DNA of 13,514 nt from Candidatus Omnitrophota bacterium. Its GTDB lineage: Bacteria > Omnitrophota > Gorgyraeia > Zapsychrales > Fredricksoniimonadaceae. Numbering within the stretch: position 1 is the first letter of the stretch; every line of letters begins with the position of its first letter. The notes beneath the pieces were generated by a model, which saw only the letters and a program-made list of their open reading frames with translations, searched no databases and was not told where the DNA came from. Location of the stretch: assembly GCA_023247575.1 (NCBI GenBank), contig JAHFGE010000031.1, positions 1 through 13,514 on the forward strand. The letters run 5' to 3'. The translations under genes and the position numbers were made by a program. This document shows positions 13,111-13,514 of the stretch, piece after piece.

Positions 13111-13200
13111 CGGAGAAGAGAGGATTCGAACCTCTGAGGGACCATAAAAGCCCCTAACGGTTTTCGAGACCGCCCCGTTCAACCACTCCGGCACTTCTCC
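13111..13200 (-). tRNA. tRNA-Ser(CGA)
   Basis: On the minus strand acceptor GGAGAAG (13200-13194) pairs with CTTCTCC (13118-13112), discriminator G at 13111. The anticodon loop CTCGAAA gives anticodon CGA. The variable arm AGGGGC/GTCCCT pairs, and the T arm is GAGG(T)-TTCGAAT-CCTC. CCA follows only as the start of module D. Confidence 0.95.
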
Positions 13201-13224
13201 TTAAATTTTGTTTTACAGTTTTTC

Positions 13225-13285
13225 CGCCAAAAATCTTTGATTTTTGGCGAGATCTCGTCAGTCAAAATTGGTCAATTTTGACTGA
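13225..13285. repeat. Two-hairpin palindromic module E, joined to a tRNA-Ser half
   Basis: Hairpin 1 (13225-13249) is CGCCAAAAATC-TTT-GATTTTTGGCG. The linker AGATCTCG is at 13250-13257, identical to module D. Hairpin 2 (13258-13285) is TCAGTCAAAATTG-GT-CAATTTTGACTGA, followed by CGGAC and the broken end of the tRNA half. Confidence 0.78.
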
Positions 13286-13289
13286 CGGA

Positions 13290-13325
13290 CGAGACCGCCC
13301 CATTCAACCGCTCTGGCACCTCTCC
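13290..13325 (-). pseudogene. 5' half of a tRNA-Ser, cut in the anticodon
   Basis: The minus strand from 13325 reads GGAGAGGTGCCAGAGCGG, then TTGAATGGGGCGGTCTCG, matching the first 36 bases of tRNA-Ser(CGA) at 13200 with about five differences. It stops within the anticodon (CG of CGA) and runs straight into module E. No matching 3' half (one ending CCTCTCC after a T arm) is found between here and the intact tRNA-Ser(CGA). It is probably a dead copy next to serS. Confidence 0.75.
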
Positions 13326-13336
13326 GAAAGAATCTC

Positions 13337-13514
13337 TCAAAACTTTTTCTTTATCATTTCCACCCCGCCCATGTAAGGACGCAGCGCTGGCGGGACAATG
13401 ACGTCACCATTTTTGGTCTGATAATTTTCTAGAATAGCGATCATGGTACGCGGCAGGGCAACACCGGAACCGTTGAGGGTATGCACAAAACCTTTTCTCT
13501 TGCCATCTTTGCCT
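13337..13514 (-). CDS. serS: Seryl-tRNA synthetase, C-terminal end (partial)
   Basis: SerS charges tRNA-Ser with serine. Only the last 58 codons are in the window; the frame enters from the right edge. HTLNGSGVALPRTMIAILEN is class II motif 3 with the ATP-binding arginine, and IVPPALRPYMGG followed by a short basic tail (EMIKKKF) and TGA is the usual SerRS end. The gene reads in the same direction as the tRNA-Ser half 11 bases downstream and the two intact tRNA-Ser genes beyond it, so enzyme and substrates are clustered. Confidence 0.95.
   Translation of the reverse strand, partial: GKDGKRKGFVHTLNGSGVALPRTMIAILENYQTKNGDVIVPPALRPYMGGVEMIKKKF

Noticed and set aside
5829..13285. CRISPR array
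   Set aside because: The repeats are isolated pairs of different hairpins, thousands of bases apart, without regular unique spacers or cas genes.

Overview
The window looks like a chromosomal segment of a bacterium with moderate GC content. Almost everything reads on the minus strand; only two small genes, between 1.5 and 2.4 kb, read on the plus strand. No rRNA is present. Affiliation is an inference: the mix of a Minf_1886-family protein (typical of Planctomycetes/Verrucomicrobia-like lineages), a CxxC-x17-CxxC mini-protein, a CpaF-type ATPase next to an M16 peptidase, and SD-poor starts suggests the PVC/Omnitrophota neighbourhood. TGA is an ordinary stop (tadA, the kinase-like gene, serS and the CxxC gene all end in TGA).

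Layout, read along the minus strand from the right edge: the 3' end of serS; the 5' half of a tRNA-Ser; tRNA-Ser(CGA); a shortened tyrosine-recombinase gene without its catalytic centre; tRNA-Ser(TGA); a probable operon of an unknown protein, a tandem M16 peptidase and a CpaF-like secretion ATPase; tRNA-Arg(ACG); a histidine-kinase-like protein without its phospho-acceptor His; tadA, whose product edits exactly that tRNA-Arg; a GIY-YIG nuclease; tRNA-Ser(GCT); dnaX and recR; tRNA-Asn(GTT) interrupted by a group I intron that carries an HNH endonuclease. After a gap with terminators and tRNA-tail fragments, and the two plus-strand genes, come the Minf_1886 gene and the 5' part of recG, whose frame is broken by a TGA close to the window edge.

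The outstanding theme is tRNA genes as landing sites. The tRNA-Asn intron has recognisable P2-P9 helices and splits the anticodon between U35 and U36. Five two-hairpin palindromic modules sit against tRNA-Ser or tRNA-Arg ends (or against the tRNA-Ser half). Each is hairpin, an 8-bp linker close to AGATCTCG, then a second hairpin; arm sequences differ between copies, but the linker and the GCC/GGC borders are kept. One copy is bracketed by a 6-bp direct repeat that equals the tRNA-Ser 5' end. Three proteins of mobile-element type (HNH, GIY-YIG, integrase remnant) each lie inside or next to a tRNA gene.

The housekeeping content is coherent: replication and recombination (dnaX, recR, recG) and translation (serS with its tRNAs, tadA with its tRNA-Arg). 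The unknown-M16-cpaF set suggests envelope or secretion work but lacks the usual partner genes in this window.
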